A stretch of 46,464 nt of DNA from Deltaproteobacteria bacterium (GTDB taxonomy: Bacteria > Bdellovibrionota_C > UBA2361 > OMII01). A program made the position numbers and the translations under genes. The notes below the pieces were generated by a model that did no database searches, was not told where the DNA came from, and saw only the letters and a list, made by a program, of their open reading frames with translations. Shown in pieces: positions 31,037-41,242 of this stretch (the first letter of the stretch is position 1; each line of letters begins with the position of its first letter). Location of the stretch: NCBI GenBank assembly GCA_947488865.1, contig CANLCB010000005.1, forward strand, positions 1 to 46,464. The letters run 5' to 3'.

Positions 31037-32317
31037 ATGGCTACCGATGTGAAGATGCCGCAACTGAGCGATACTATGAGTTCGGGTAAGATCCTTACCT
31101 GGAAAAAGAAAGAAGGTGATCAAGTTTCCCGCGGCGACATCCTGGCTGAAGTCGAAACCGACAAAGCAAATCTGGAGATCGAATCGTTCTTTAATGGAAC
31201 GCTCCTGAAAATTCTCGTTCCAGCGTCATCGACAGCCAAAGTCGGAGAGATAATCGCTGTTATCGGCGCTGCTGGAGAATCTGTAGCTGCAGGACCAGCA
31301 ACAACAACGGCCGCGACTCCTCCTCCAGCCGCTCCGAAAGCAGCCGCACCAGCTCCACAGGCAGCTCCGGTGACTGCACAGACCACGCCTCTCAGCGTTG
31401 TTTCAAATGGGGAGCGAATCAAAGCGAGCCCTCTCGCGAAACGCGTAGCTGAGCAGCTTCAAGTGAACCTTTCCTCAGTTCAAGGTTCGGGCCCTCACGG
31501 CAGAATTATTCGCCGCGATGTTGAAGCTGCGGCTGGTGGCTCCGCCGCTCCTGCTTACCAACCAGTTTCTACGCCCGCTCCTGTTCAACATGTGGCACCT
31601 GCTCCGCAGATGCCTGCCGTTAACGCAGGTCAAGCCGCTGGAACCTTTACTCCACTTTCAAAAATGCGCGAGACAATCGCTCGCCGTATGCAGGAGAGCG
31701 TCAACACCTCCCCTCACTTCTATGTAACAACAACCGTCAACATGGGAGAGGCAATTCGACTTCGCGAAGCCCTCAAAGAGAAGCCTGAATACAAGGGAAT
31801 CAGCATGAATCACCTTGTTATCAAAGCTGCCGCTTACGGACTCAAGCATGAGCCTCGTGTAAACGCCGCGATGAAAAACGATCAGCTCTATCAGCCAGCG
31901 CAGATCAACATTGGAGTCATTACCGCTATTCCTGACGGACTGCTTATCCCAGTCCTTAAGGAAGTTGACGCGATGACTCTCAAAGACGTCGTCTTCGAGG
32001 CTCGCGCCGCTATCGAGCGCGCTCGTGCGGGCCGACCAAGCTCAACAGATCTCTCCGGTGGAACATTCAGCATCTCAAACATGGGAATGTTTGACGTAGA
32101 GAACTTCACCGCGATTATCAATCCAGGTCAGGGCGGAATCCTCGCCGTTAGCGCGACTCAGCAACAACCAGTCGTTCAGAACGGCCAGATCGTGGTAGGA
32201 TCTCTGATGAAGGCAACCGTATCCGTAGACCACCGCATCATTGACGGAGTTATGGCGAGCACCTTCTTGAAGCACTTCAAGGAAGCGCTTGAGATGCCAG
32301 CCCTCCTCATGGCGTAA
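31037..32317 (+). CDS. pdhC: Dihydrolipoamide acetyltransferase, E2 of pyruvate dehydrogenase
   Basis: This 426-residue protein has one N-terminal lipoyl domain (about 1-76) with the lipoylated Lys in EVETDKANLEIES, an Ala/Pro-rich hinge, a peripheral subunit-binding domain (about 130-165, KASPLAKRVAEQLQVNLSSVQGSGPHGRIIRRDV), a second Pro/Ala linker, and the catalytic acetyltransferase domain ending with SVDHRIIDGVMASTFLKHF (the DHRxxDG active-site His and Asp). It transfers acetyl from lipoamide to CoA. lipA, which makes the lipoyl cofactor, follows after 35 bp. E1 and E3 genes are not in the window. The 2-oxoglutarate E2 is the alternative, but DHRIIDG and the PSBD favour PDH. Confidence 0.9.
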   Translation: MATDVKMPQLSDTMSSGKILTWKKKEGDQVSRGDILAEVETDKANLEIESFFNGTLLKILVPASSTAKVGEIIAVIGAAGESVAAGPATTTAATPPPAAPKAAAPAPQAAPVTAQTTPLSVVSNGERIKASPLAKRVAEQLQVNLSSVQGSGPHGRIIRRDVEAAAGGSAAPAYQPVSTPAPVQHVAPAPQMPAVNAGQAAGTFTPLSKMRETIARRMQESVNTSPHFYVTTTVNMGEAIRLREALKEKPEYKGISMNHLVIKAAAYGLKHEPRVNAAMKNDQLYQPAQINIGVITAIPDGLLIPVLKEVDAMTLKDVVFEARAAIERARAGRPSSTDLSGGTFSISNMGMFDVENFTAIINPGQGGILAVSATQQQPVVQNGQIVVGSLMKATVSVDHRIIDGVMASTFLKHFKEALEMPALLMA

Positions 32318-32352
32318 CTATTCACGAAGGTGTGGAGTAAGAGGTCACTCGT

Positions 32353-33255
32353 ATGGCAGTAGAAGTTCCTCGTAACGCTCAAAATCTCGTCAAGCCGTCA
32401 TGGCTTAAGGTAAGAGCTCCTGGCTCTCCGGAGTACCTTGAGACGAAGAAGATCGTTAAGACTCTCAAGCTCCACACCGTGTGCGAAGAAGCGCAGTGCC
32501 CCAACATCGGAGAGTGCTGGTCTCACCACACCGCCACCTTCATGATCATGGGTGAGCTCTGCACACGAAAATGTCATTTCTGCTCCGTTAAGAAAGGAAC
32601 TTCAGAGACTCTCCAAGCTCTCGATCCTTTCGAGCCAGAGCGTGTGGGTTTAGCGGTAAAAGAGCTTGGCCTTAAGCATGCCGTTATTACGTCTGTGGAC
32701 AGAGATGATGTCGCCGACAACGGCGCCTCGCACTTCCTAAAGACCATCAAGGCAATTCGGACACACGCGCCTGGATGCAAAATTGAGCTCTTAATTCCCG
32801 ACCTGAAGGGCACCAGAAAAGACCTCGAAACTATTCTCAGCGCCAAAGTCGATGTGCTCAACCATAACATTGAGACGGTTCCTCGTTTGTACAAGAAAGT
32901 GCGACCTGGAGCTGGATACATTCGCTCCCTCTCAATTCATCGATGGGCCAAGGAAATCGATCCTTCTGTGATAACAAAGACCGGTATCATGGTTGGGCTC
33001 GGTGAAACGAAAGAAGAAGTCCTCGCGGTGATGGACGATCTTCGAGCTACTGGGATCGATGTTATGACCATCGGCCAGTACCTCCGCCCCTCTCAAAAAC
33101 AGCTTCCGGTTCGTGAGTTTATCACTCCAGAGGAGTTCAAAGAGTACGAGACTGAGGGCATGAAGCGCGGCTTTAAGTTTGTCGAGTCTGGACCTTTCGT
33201 GCGTAGCTCCTATCATGCCTGGAAGCACACCGCCGATGTAGCGGTTCGAGAGTAA
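32353..33255 (+). CDS. lipA: Lipoyl synthase
   Basis: This 300-residue radical-SAM enzyme inserts two sulfurs into octanoyl-lipoyl domains. It has both cluster motifs: the auxiliary [4Fe-4S] ligands in CEEAQCPNIGECW and the radical-SAM CTRKCHFC. Also typical are TSVDRDDVADNGASHF, NIETVPRLYKKVRPGAGY, KTGIMVGLGE, and the C-terminal GPFVRSSYHA with the conserved RSSY. The ATG has GAGGT upstream. It is cotranscribed with pdhC, whose product is a substrate, and is followed four bases later by an RsmI-like gene. Confidence 0.97.
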   Translation: MAVEVPRNAQNLVKPSWLKVRAPGSPEYLETKKIVKTLKLHTVCEEAQCPNIGECWSHHTATFMIMGELCTRKCHFCSVKKGTSETLQALDPFEPERVGLAVKELGLKHAVITSVDRDDVADNGASHFLKTIKAIRTHAPGCKIELLIPDLKGTRKDLETILSAKVDVLNHNIETVPRLYKKVRPGAGYIRSLSIHRWAKEIDPSVITKTGIMVGLGETKEEVLAVMDDLRATGIDVMTIGQYLRPSQKQLPVREFITPEEFKEYETEGMKRGFKFVESGPFVRSSYHAWKHTADVAVRE

Positions 33256-33259
33256 CACT

Positions 33260-33985
33260 ATGAGCAAGCCCGCCTCCGGCGACTTAGGAGCGGTCTACCT
33301 CATTCCCAATACACTGGGAGAGACATCTCTAGACTCATCCCTCCCCCCTGTCATCACCCAACTGGTTGGTCGAATTAATCACTTCGTGGTCGAAGACGAA
33401 AAGAGCGCTCGCCGTTTTATTAAACAGTTATGCCCTGAGCGAGTCATTCGCGAACTCAACATTCGTCTTCTCAACGAACACACCAAACACGAAGAGCTTG
33501 AAACACTCGCAGTCCCCCTGAAAGAAGGGCACGATATCGGGGTAATTTCCGAGGCAGGATGTCCTGCCATAGCGGATCCTGGAGCCGACCTCGTCCGTTT
33601 GGCGCACCAGATAGGAGCTCCGGTACGCCCCCTCGTCGGACCGTGCTCAATGATACTGGCTCTCATGGCGTCAGGGATGAATGGCCAGCGATGGAGATTT
33701 CTTGGCTATCCTCCTATTGAGGATCAGGCTCGAAAGGATTTCTTCCGATCTATCGAAAAGGACATATACTCCTCGAACGAGACCCAGATCGTCATGGATA
33801 CTCCTTATCGGAGCCAAAAGCTTTTCGACGAACTGCTGTCAACGTTGCGCCCGGAAACACGCCTGTGTGTCGCTTCAGCCCTTACAACCGACCATGAATC
33901 CATTCAATCGCTCTTGGTGAAACAGTGGCGCTCACTGAGCCCCAGCATCGCGAAGGTCCCCACGCTGTTTGTCCTGGGACGATAA
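33260..33985 (+). CDS. RsmI-like tetrapyrrole-methylase-family methyltransferase
   Basis: This 241-residue protein of the SAM-dependent tetrapyrrole methylase fold (RsmI relatives) has DIGVISEAGCPAIADPGADLVRLAHQIGAPVRPLVGPCSMILALMASGM as the core SAM-binding and substrate segments, matching the RsmI GtPgisDPG...pGpsa..aAl..SG pattern. The N-terminal GAVYLIPNTLGE and FVVEDEKSARRFIK match a short subgroup in which the N-terminal motif is divergent. RsmI 2'-O-methylates C1402 of 16S rRNA; whether this paralogue does the same is uncertain. Four bases after lipA, so the same operon. Confidence 0.75.
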   Translation: MSKPASGDLGAVYLIPNTLGETSLDSSLPPVITQLVGRINHFVVEDEKSARRFIKQLCPERVIRELNIRLLNEHTKHEELETLAVPLKEGHDIGVISEAGCPAIADPGADLVRLAHQIGAPVRPLVGPCSMILALMASGMNGQRWRFLGYPPIEDQARKDFFRSIEKDIYSSNETQIVMDTPYRSQKLFDELLSTLRPETRLCVASALTTDHESIQSLLVKQWRSLSPSIAKVPTLFVLGR

Positions 33986-34026
33986 CTCGCCCGCTCTCGG
34001 GTCCTGCCGAGCGCCCCTAAGGATAG

Positions 34027-34060
34027 CGTAAGATAATTAATTGGTTATCTTGCGTTTCTT
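34027..34060 (+). terminator. Rho-independent terminator after the pdhC-lipA operon
   Basis: CGTAAGATAA (34027-34036) pairs with TTATCTTGCG (34045-34054, one G-T wobble) around a ttaattgg loop, followed by TTTCTTC. It ends transcription about 42 bp after the RsmI-like gene and separates it from the TamB-Omp85 gene. Confidence 0.7.
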
Positions 34061-34240
34061 CATCTTCCGAGGGTTCCAGTTTCCCTTGAGAGATAGTAAA
34101 AAAGCCCTCATGGGTAGATCACCACATCTTGTCTCATGCGCTGCTCTCGCAATAAGAGTTGGCGCGCGAAGCTACATGAGCTTCCGATGTCTTAAGACAA
34201 CTGTTCTCCCATCACTAGAAGGCGAGAGAACTCGAACCTC

Positions 34241-37200
34241 ATGAGGAGAATACCCGGCAACGTTCTAGCTCTGGTAGGGCTCGTTCTCGGGCTATCGGTC
34301 GGACTTGGAGTTGTCCTTCTAAAAAAATATCTCGTTCAGGAAATCGTCCAGGCTCTTGAAGAAGAGTTGGTGATTGCGTGTCCGAACTGCAAACTGAACT
34401 ACGAGACCTTCACTATCAATTTCCTCTCTCTTTCTGGTCAAGCAACCAACATAACGATGGAAGAAGAGGGAGTGCCTCGAATCTCCTTCCCTGAGATCTC
34501 AGCCACGTTTAGCATACAGGAAATCCTAGCCCAGAAGGTGTACCTCGAAACGTTAGTGTTGAGTGATGGACAGGTCGATGGAGTCGGCCCCGACTCGGTG
34601 ATGTTTCGATTTATAGACCAACTCACGAAACCGCTTCCACCGGAGCAACAAAACAAACCGCGCTGGCGAGCAATCCTTAACACCCTTGAAATAAAAAATG
34701 CTTCTATCAGGGAATCTTTTGGCGGTAGCGAACTAACAGGCGCGGATGTCGGGCTCTTTGTGAAACGAATCGGAGAACACTTCGTGCTTCTTCCGAGCAT
34801 TGAAGATCTCAGATATCGCTCGTTTCTCAATCCAGAAAAAACCGAGGTCAAAGAGCTGCCTTTAGGTCGAGTATCTGGCTCAGTGGTAATCGAAGAAGGT
34901 CGAACCCTCTTCAATTCCCTACGACTAGGCAGAGACGATTCTGTCTTTGAGATGAAAGCGTCCGCCGACTCCCTCAATAATGACGCGCTCTCAGGATCCG
35001 CCGCCTACCAACTCAATACTCAATACATCGGGCTACCTGACTGGCTGATTGGTTTGGTCGCTGGAACGGGCACCGTACAAGGAAGCCTTGGAAGTCCTAT
35101 CATTACTGGCTCCCTGGAAAACGCGTCACAAACTCCTATTACGTTGGCTTTTCCCAACGCTTCACCCGTGACCCTCTCATCGCTTCACGGCGAAATGACC
35201 GTAGATGTGAATCATGGAGACCCTGTAGTTACCCTGAAAAACATCGCCGGTTCTGGAGACAAGTCCTCTCTGATCAGCACCAAACCCCTCGTGTTCTCTG
35301 ACGAGGGACTTCGAGCAGGTTTCGAGATCGCGCTTCCGCAATTTTCGTATGGGCCATTCTCGATCGCTAACGGAAAAGCTCGTCTTTCCATCAAACCTTC
35401 GGGCAACGACACGATTACCGAGATTCAGGTAGACGCCGGTGACTTAATCGTTCAAGGAACCTCACTTGGACCATCCAAACTCTCGTTAACCATCAAGCCA
35501 GATACCGTCGATGTGGTCGCGGATTCAAACGACCCTCGGCTTGGGTCGTTTCACTGGGACGGCTCGATTCTTCTGAATCGACCGGAGCCATTCTTAAAGA
35601 ACGGCAAGCTGGTACTGACAAACTATCAATACCCTCTCTCAATGCCGGTAGATCCAGCTCGCCTAAGCCCAGTTCAAGTATCAACAACAATGCCACTTTC
35701 TGGCCCCCTCGATCTGGGCAGACTATCTGGTGAAGGGCTCACCACCATAGCGTTTCCAAGCTTGCGAGGAGGCATCCCCCTAAGCGGCAAGACATCGCTG
35801 AAGGATGGAATTCTCAACGTAGCGCTCCCCACCTCTGCGTATAGAGGTTCAGTTAATCTCAAGCTTGATCTGACAAAAACCTTTGAGGGAAAACTTTCGG
35901 TCCAGTTACCGCGCGTACCCCTCTCACAATTTTTGGAAAACGCGGACTGTGGGTTGATCGACGCCGCCCTCGATTACTCGTTTACTCTCTCATCACCGTT
36001 GGGCGGGTCCGGAAATCTCTCGCTTCATGACTTCCACGTCGGCTGCGCCCCTTATGTCATGCAGGTCCCGAGGAACTCCGTACTTCCAATCACAGATGGC
36101 GCGTTGAGATTTAAAAACATGACGTTGAGCGGTGGCAACACCGCGCTGGAGCTTAATGGAAGCTTCGGAATCGGGCCGGGGGCGGATATCTCTTTAACCG
36201 GAGGGCTTCACCTGAGCTCTCTTCTGCCCCTTCTCCCCTCCGTTGACAATCTACAAGGCCTGCTTTCAACCAAGATGTCTCTCAAGGGGCCGCTCTCAAA
36301 CCTCACCTACAGCGGTACCGCCGAGCTATCCAATGGTGAGATTGCGGTCGAATCACCTGACATTGGCGCGCATGACGTTAATGGCCGATTTGTTCTTGAG
36401 GGTAACGCCATACGAGTTGACAACCTGAAAGGTTCCCTTAATAACGGAACATTCTCCATTAACGGCACCCTTCTTCCATTTAATCTTCCAGACTCAAAAC
36501 TAACGGCCAACCTTAAAGAGGTTACGGTCGAACCTATTCAGGACGCCTCTATCACCTTCTCTGGCGACCTCGCTTTAGGCATGAGCCAACAGAAGCACCA
36601 GACCCTCTCTGGAAACATCACCATAGACTTCGCGGAGATCTCCAAAGATTTCGATCTCAACCGAATTCTTATGCAGACCATTAAGGGCTACTTCCTGCCC
36701 ACTCGCATACAACCTCAGGTTAGCTCAAAGCCGGTGGCGGTTGATCTTGATGTCTCCTTCAAGGCTCCACGAAACATCTTCGTCATCACGCCTTTCTTTA
36801 GCGCGGAGCTCAACACCAATATTCACGCGGGAGGCACAACTACAGATCCAGCCCTAACAGGGTCGATGCAGCTACTCAGTGGCTGGGTGGGATTGAAAGG
36901 AAATAGGTTCGACGTAACCGCTGGCAGCTTAACCTTTAAACCTGGCTCGCTTACCCCTCACCTAGAAATCGCGAGCGAGGGAGTGTTGAGAGCTCCAAGC
37001 GGCGAAAGCATCCTCGTTCTTCTCGAGGCGTCCGGACCATTAACAGCTCCGCGCATTACGCTCTCCTCAGATCGAGGACTATCCCAGGAAGAACTACTGC
37101 TACTCATCACCTCTTCTCGCTCACTGACCGGCAGAACCCTGGCGAATCAGGTCGGAACCCAATTCGGTGATGATAAACGATTCTTCCTATCACCAGACTC

Positions 37201-39964
37201 CTTCAGTAGCTTCGAGGCCTTTTTTTCGAACCTTACCAAGATCGACACACTCTCGTTTGAACCAACATACAACCAATATACTGGTCTTGTAGAACCAGCC
37301 ATCGTCGCACGAAAAAACCTCACTCCACGCTTTGCGCTGGTCGGAAACAGCCTCTTCAGTAGCGTGAGTAACTCAAAGGCTGGGGTGGTGTACAACCTCA
37401 CTCCCTCTCTCGATATTAACGGATTCATCCAATCGGTCAGCACGCAACAGAATCCAATCGCGAGCTCTGACCTTACCTACACGATTTTAAGCGAACAGCC
37501 TTCACTCGTTGACATCACCGTGACTGGACTAGCTGCTCTTGATGAGCAAGATATTTTAATCGCGGCGCGTCTCGGCAGAGACTCCCGAATCCTCCCGGAT
37601 AAGGAAGGTCTTTCAATGATACGTCGAGATATTGTGGCGTCTCTTAACGACCAAGGGTTCTTAGCGGCAGACGCCACCCTGTCATGCGCGAAGGCTGCTC
37701 GTTATTGCCAGGAGTTACTCATCAACGTCTCTGAGGGCCCACGATTCACTATTAGCTCCGTCGTGCTAGAGGGAAGCACTCTTCCAGCTCAAATTGATCA
37801 CCTAGCTTCTCACATCACATCTATAGGCAGCTACGCGACAGGAAAGCTTCTCGCGGAAACTGAGCGACAACTCGTTCTCGCTCTTCGCAATGAGGGATAC
37901 ATCTCCGCCAGAGTCATTCCCTCGTACCGCCGCACCCAATCACCAGACTCCGTGGCGCTCGTTATCGCGAGCGATATCCGAGAACCAATCTCCTTTGTAT
38001 TCAAGGGAAACACGGTCTTCACCTCCGAGCAATTTCTTGACTCCATCGACCTCTTCAAGCGGAAGCGTCCGTTCGGTAACAATACCATCAAGCTACTGAT
38101 GGATAACATTGAGCATATGTATCAAGCGGCGGGATACCTCTTCGCGCAAGTGACGTTCACCGAAGATCGGTCAAACCTTGAGCGCCTTGTGTACGTCATC
38201 TCAATCGCCGAAGAGACCCAAACTCAAGTTAAGAGTCTCACTATTCGAGGCAACGACTCAGTCCCTCTCCGTAAGATAAAAGACGATATGCGAACCATGG
38301 GCTTTGCCGATCAGCTACCGCTGTTGCACCCGAACTTCGCGGTGCCAACGCAGCTCGACACCTTGAAAGGCATATTACTCACTGTCTTCCAACAAGAAGG
38401 CTATCCAGAGGTAAGCGTAGATTACACTATTAGCCCAGTAAAGGATGAGGACGCTCTTGAGATTGTGTTCACGGTGACAGAAGGCCCTGCCGTGCAAGCA
38501 TCGCACATTACGCTCTCAAAATTTCCTGATGGCATCAAAGCGCCGGAGCCTCCAACCATGCCCGCTTCACTGCCTAGTGTGAATCAATACGTTGAACAGT
38601 TGCTCGACACCTTGCAAAGTGAAGGATACCTTTTTCCCAGCATTACAGCCGAACCCGCTCTTGACTCATCAGGCATTCTACTCACAATATCAACGGGACC
38701 TCGCTCACATATCGGCTCGGTAACCTTTGAGGGGATCTCGGAAATCGAAGAGCCTGTCGCGCGAAAGTACTGCGCGCTTAAGAGCGGAAATCCTTATCGC
38801 CTTGAGGACGTCAACGCCACCAAGCGGGAGCTTCTCCGCTCAGGACTCTTCTCTAGAGTTGAGGTCGTAGCGACCGATGGCAAGCTTGCATCCCCTCAAG
38901 AGGACATCACGGTGCGCATTGTAGAACGTCCTCTACAAACCCTCGAAGTCGGAACAGGCGCCAACTCGGAGTTCGGAGTTCACGTATTCGGAGAAGCTGT
39001 AGACAAATCTCTCTTTTCTGACGGACGTAGCCTCTCCACTCGTATCGACACCTATTTTGATCAAGCGCAGGTCAATCCCACTGGCTCAAGCGCTATCAGT
39101 CAAGGTTTCGCGAATCTGCGCTATCTCGATCCGTTCTTTATGGACTCCGACTACTCACTGACCGAGGAAGTACGATTCCAAAGACAAGAACTCACCACCC
39201 AAGAATTTAACCTCGATCGACTCACGTTCGCCTCATACCTCTTCCGACAGTTTGACGCGGGGGTCACCGTGACAGGAGGTCACTCCCTCACGTTTGACAA
39301 CCTTCAGGATGTGACACCCGGGGCGATCATCACTCCTCTTGACGAAGGCCATGTTCGACTGAGCTTCCTCTCAGGAACCATTAAGCTTGATCGACGAAAC
39401 GATCCTCTCAGCCCACAACAGGGATACACCTTTACCCTTGAGCCCCGTCTATCCGCTCAAGAGATTGGCTCTGAGGCTAATTTCGGAGCGATCCTCGCCC
39501 GTTCTACCGGAATAGTTCCCCTTGATATGCTCTCTCCCCGCTTATCGCTCGGCCTCGGTCTTTCCGGAGGCATCGGGCAACCGTGGGGCGACACTGTCGA
39601 GATTCCGATTACTCAAAGATTCTACCTCGGAGGTCGTACCACGGTGCGTGGCTTTAAAGAGAATTCTCTCGGACCTAAGGGCAGTGACGGGGCGGTCATT
39701 GGAGGTGACACGCTTGTAAACGAAAAGAATCAGCTTCAATACCTTTTAACAGACTCCATCAGCTCCCATGTGTTCATGGATATCGGAACCGTCTACCTCC
39801 GACACCAAAGCATGAGACTCTCTGACCTTCGCTACAGTACCGGCGTCGGGTTCCAATACCTATCCCCAATTGGCCCAATCGGGTTCGACGTCGGACATCC
39901 ACTGGATCGGCAAGAAGGCGAAGATAACTTTCGTTTTCATTTCTCCGTGGGAAGCGCGTTTTAA
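34241..39964 (+). CDS. TamB-like (DUF490) protein fused to TamA/BamA-like Omp85
   Basis: This is a single 1907-residue ORF. Residues about 5-30 form an uncleaved-looking membrane anchor (GNVLALVGLVLGLSVGLGVVLLKK). About 35-820 is repetitive beta-rich AsmA/TamB-type material. About 820-1085 is DUF490-like, with GTTTDPALTGSMQLLSGWVGLKGNRFDVTAGSLTF and LSQEELLLLITS. From about 1088 there are roughly six POTRA-like units (e.g. ISSVVLEGSTLP, ISFVFKGNTVFTSEQFLDSIDLF, VKSLTIRGNDSVPLRKI, IGSVTFEGISEIEEPV). About 1567-1907 is an Omp85 barrel with the loop-6 VRGF motif and the expected C-terminal Phe. TamB moves phospholipids and helps outer-membrane assembly with TamA, normally as two proteins. Here one chain would be anchored in the inner membrane and end in the outer membrane. 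ATG at 34241; weak ribosome-binding site. Confidence 0.9.
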   Translation: MRRIPGNVLALVGLVLGLSVGLGVVLLKKYLVQEIVQALEEELVIACPNCKLNYETFTINFLSLSGQATNITMEEEGVPRISFPEISATFSIQEILAQKVYLETLVLSDGQVDGVGPDSVMFRFIDQLTKPLPPEQQNKPRWRAILNTLEIKNASIRESFGGSELTGADVGLFVKRIGEHFVLLPSIEDLRYRSFLNPEKTEVKELPLGRVSGSVVIEEGRTLFNSLRLGRDDSVFEMKASADSLNNDALSGSAAYQLNTQYIGLPDWLIGLVAGTGTVQGSLGSPIITGSLENASQTPITLAFPNASPVTLSSLHGEMTVDVNHGDPVVTLKNIAGSGDKSSLISTKPLVFSDEGLRAGFEIALPQFSYGPFSIANGKARLSIKPSGNDTITEIQVDAGDLIVQGTSLGPSKLSLTIKPDTVDVVADSNDPRLGSFHWDGSILLNRPEPFLKNGKLVLTNYQYPLSMPVDPARLSPVQVSTTMPLSGPLDLGRLSGEGLTTIAFPSLRGGIPLSGKTSLKDGILNVALPTSAYRGSVNLKLDLTKTFEGKLSVQLPRVPLSQFLENADCGLIDAALDYSFTLSSPLGGSGNLSLHDFHVGCAPYVMQVPRNSVLPITDGALRFKNMTLSGGNTALELNGSFGIGPGADISLTGGLHLSSLLPLLPSVDNLQGLLSTKMSLKGPLSNLTYSGTAELSNGEIAVESPDIGAHDVNGRFVLEGNAIRVDNLKGSLNNGTFSINGTLLPFNLPDSKLTANLKEVTVEPIQDASITFSGDLALGMSQQKHQTLSGNITIDFAEISKDFDLNRILMQTIKGYFLPTRIQPQVSSKPVAVDLDVSFKAPRNIFVITPFFSAELNTNIHAGGTTTDPALTGSMQLLSGWVGLKGNRFDVTAGSLTFKPGSLTPHLEIASEGVLRAPSGESILVLLEASGPLTAPRITLSSDRGLSQEELLLLITSSRSLTGRTLANQVGTQFGDDKRFFLSPDSFSSFEAFFSNLTKIDTLSFEPTYNQYTGLVEPAIVARKNLTPRFALVGNSLFSSVSNSKAGVVYNLTPSLDINGFIQSVSTQQNPIASSDLTYTILSEQPSLVDITVTGLAALDEQDILIAARLGRDSRILPDKEGLSMIRRDIVASLNDQGFLAADATLSCAKAARYCQELLINVSEGPRFTISSVVLEGSTLPAQIDHLASHITSIGSYATGKLLAETERQLVLALRNEGYISARVIPSYRRTQSPDSVALVIASDIREPISFVFKGNTVFTSEQFLDSIDLFKRKRPFGNNTIKLLMDNIEHMYQAAGYLFAQVTFTEDRSNLERLVYVISIAEETQTQVKSLTIRGNDSVPLRKIKDDMRTMGFADQLPLLHPNFAVPTQLDTLKGILLTVFQQEGYPEVSVDYTISPVKDEDALEIVFTVTEGPAVQASHITLSKFPDGIKAPEPPTMPASLPSVNQYVEQLLDTLQSEGYLFPSITAEPALDSSGILLTISTGPRSHIGSVTFEGISEIEEPVARKYCALKSGNPYRLEDVNATKRELLRSGLFSRVEVVATDGKLASPQEDITVRIVERPLQTLEVGTGANSEFGVHVFGEAVDKSLFSDGRSLSTRIDTYFDQAQVNPTGSSAISQGFANLRYLDPFFMDSDYSLTEEVRFQRQELTTQEFNLDRLTFASYLFRQFDAGVTVTGGHSLTFDNLQDVTPGAIITPLDEGHVRLSFLSGTIKLDRRNDPLSPQQGYTFTLEPRLSAQEIGSEANFGAILARSTGIVPLDMLSPRLSLGLGLSGGIGQPWGDTVEIPITQRFYLGGRTTVRGFKENSLGPKGSDGAVIGGDTLVNEKNQLQYLLTDSISSHVFMDIGTVYLRHQSMRLSDLRYSTGVGFQYLSPIGPIGFDVGHPLDRQEGEDNFRFHFSVGSAF

Positions 39965-40124
39965 AAACACCTCGCAAGGCCCTCAAACCTCAAACAGCAA
40001 GTTCTATCGACGATCACCCCTTCTCTCACCTGCCTATTTGCCGCGTCTCGTTTTTGTTCGTATCCTAGGAGGACCGATCCTAACGAAGACGGCATCATTT
40101 CTTTGTCTCATTTAGGTAGTCAGT

Positions 40125-41144
40125 ATGAGCACCACACGACCAATTACCGAACAAACTGTTAACCGCGCGTCCCTTATCGCCATGGCGGCGATCGTCACCT
40201 CCATCGTCGGATTCGGCCTAGGAACTCCCTTCATCACAATTCTGTTCGGCTACCTGACGCTACACTATCTGGGAAAGATATTGCCTAAACGATGGGCAAT
40301 CGTTGTTTTCTGCATTCTTGTCCTTATCTTGTTTTATTTATTCGTGCACTTTTTGCGCGAGGCGGTAGGCGCTCTTCCACTCGCCGCAAGCAAGGCTGTT
40401 CCAACGCTTTTAGATTTTGCTGACGCGTGGGGATTTCACGCGCCATTCGATGATCCTCAAGGATTGAAAACGTACGTGCTTCAAACCGTTAATTCTCAAC
40501 TCCACTTCGTGGCCCGATTCGCTCAATTTTTTACCAAAGAGTTCGTATATGTGATCATAGCGCTTGTCGCCACATGCGGGATCTTCTCAACAGGTCACGT
40601 TGACTTAGGGGGAGGCACCTACGCGATCCCTAACAATATGTATTCAGTGTTCACGGGGAAGCTTTCGGAGCGTTTCACCAATCTGTTCAAGAGCTTCCAC
40701 ACAGTGATGGGAGCTCAAGTAGTCATTTCAGCGGTGAACACTCTTTTTACGGGAATTTTTGTATACAGCTTATCCTTGTTCGGCACACCCATGCCGTACT
40801 CATTCGTTATTATCGTGGTAACTTTTCTCTGTGGACTGCTGCCCATCATCGGAAACTTGATTAGCAACACAGTAATATTTGGTATCGGGCTCACCCAGTC
40901 AGTTCAGCTGGGAATTATCTCTCTCACCTATCTGATCGTTCTCCACAAATTCGAGTATTTCCTTAATAGCAGAATCATCGGAGGCAGGATCAAGAATCCA
41001 ATGTGGCTAACCCTCCTGAGCCTCCTAATCGGAGAGCGCTTAGCTGGCATACCGGGAATGATTTTAGCGCCCGTTCTCCTCAATTATATGAAGATTGAGG
41101 GGGCTAAGGTGGAGATTGAGGCATCGACTCCATCCGCACGATAA
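40125..41144 (+). CDS. AI-2E family transporter / PerM-like permease
   Basis: This 339-residue protein has about eight membrane helices: two or three N-terminal helices, a periplasmic or soluble loop (VPTLLDFADAWGFHAPFDDP), then the family core KSFHTVMGAQVVISAVNTLFTGIFVYSLSLFGTPMPYSFVIIVVTFLCGLLPIIGNLISNTVI, with the typical PxIG motif, and LIGERLAGIPGMILAPVLLNYMK. These are the conserved features of PF01594. Substrates differ among members (AI-2, Na+/H+ exchange or unknown). It follows the TamB fusion gene by 160 bp. Confidence 0.88.
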   Translation: MSTTRPITEQTVNRASLIAMAAIVTSIVGFGLGTPFITILFGYLTLHYLGKILPKRWAIVVFCILVLILFYLFVHFLREAVGALPLAASKAVPTLLDFADAWGFHAPFDDPQGLKTYVLQTVNSQLHFVARFAQFFTKEFVYVIIALVATCGIFSTGHVDLGGGTYAIPNNMYSVFTGKLSERFTNLFKSFHTVMGAQVVISAVNTLFTGIFVYSLSLFGTPMPYSFVIIVVTFLCGLLPIIGNLISNTVIFGIGLTQSVQLGIISLTYLIVLHKFEYFLNSRIIGGRIKNPMWLTLLSLLIGERLAGIPGMILAPVLLNYMKIEGAKVEIEASTPSAR

Positions 41145-41242
41145 GGAGCTGTTTTTATTACAGTATCGCCTTTTCCAAGCAGGCTTTGGGGAGCATTTCT
41201 CATGCAAATAAGAGGCTCCACAAAAAAATACTGAAAACCTTC

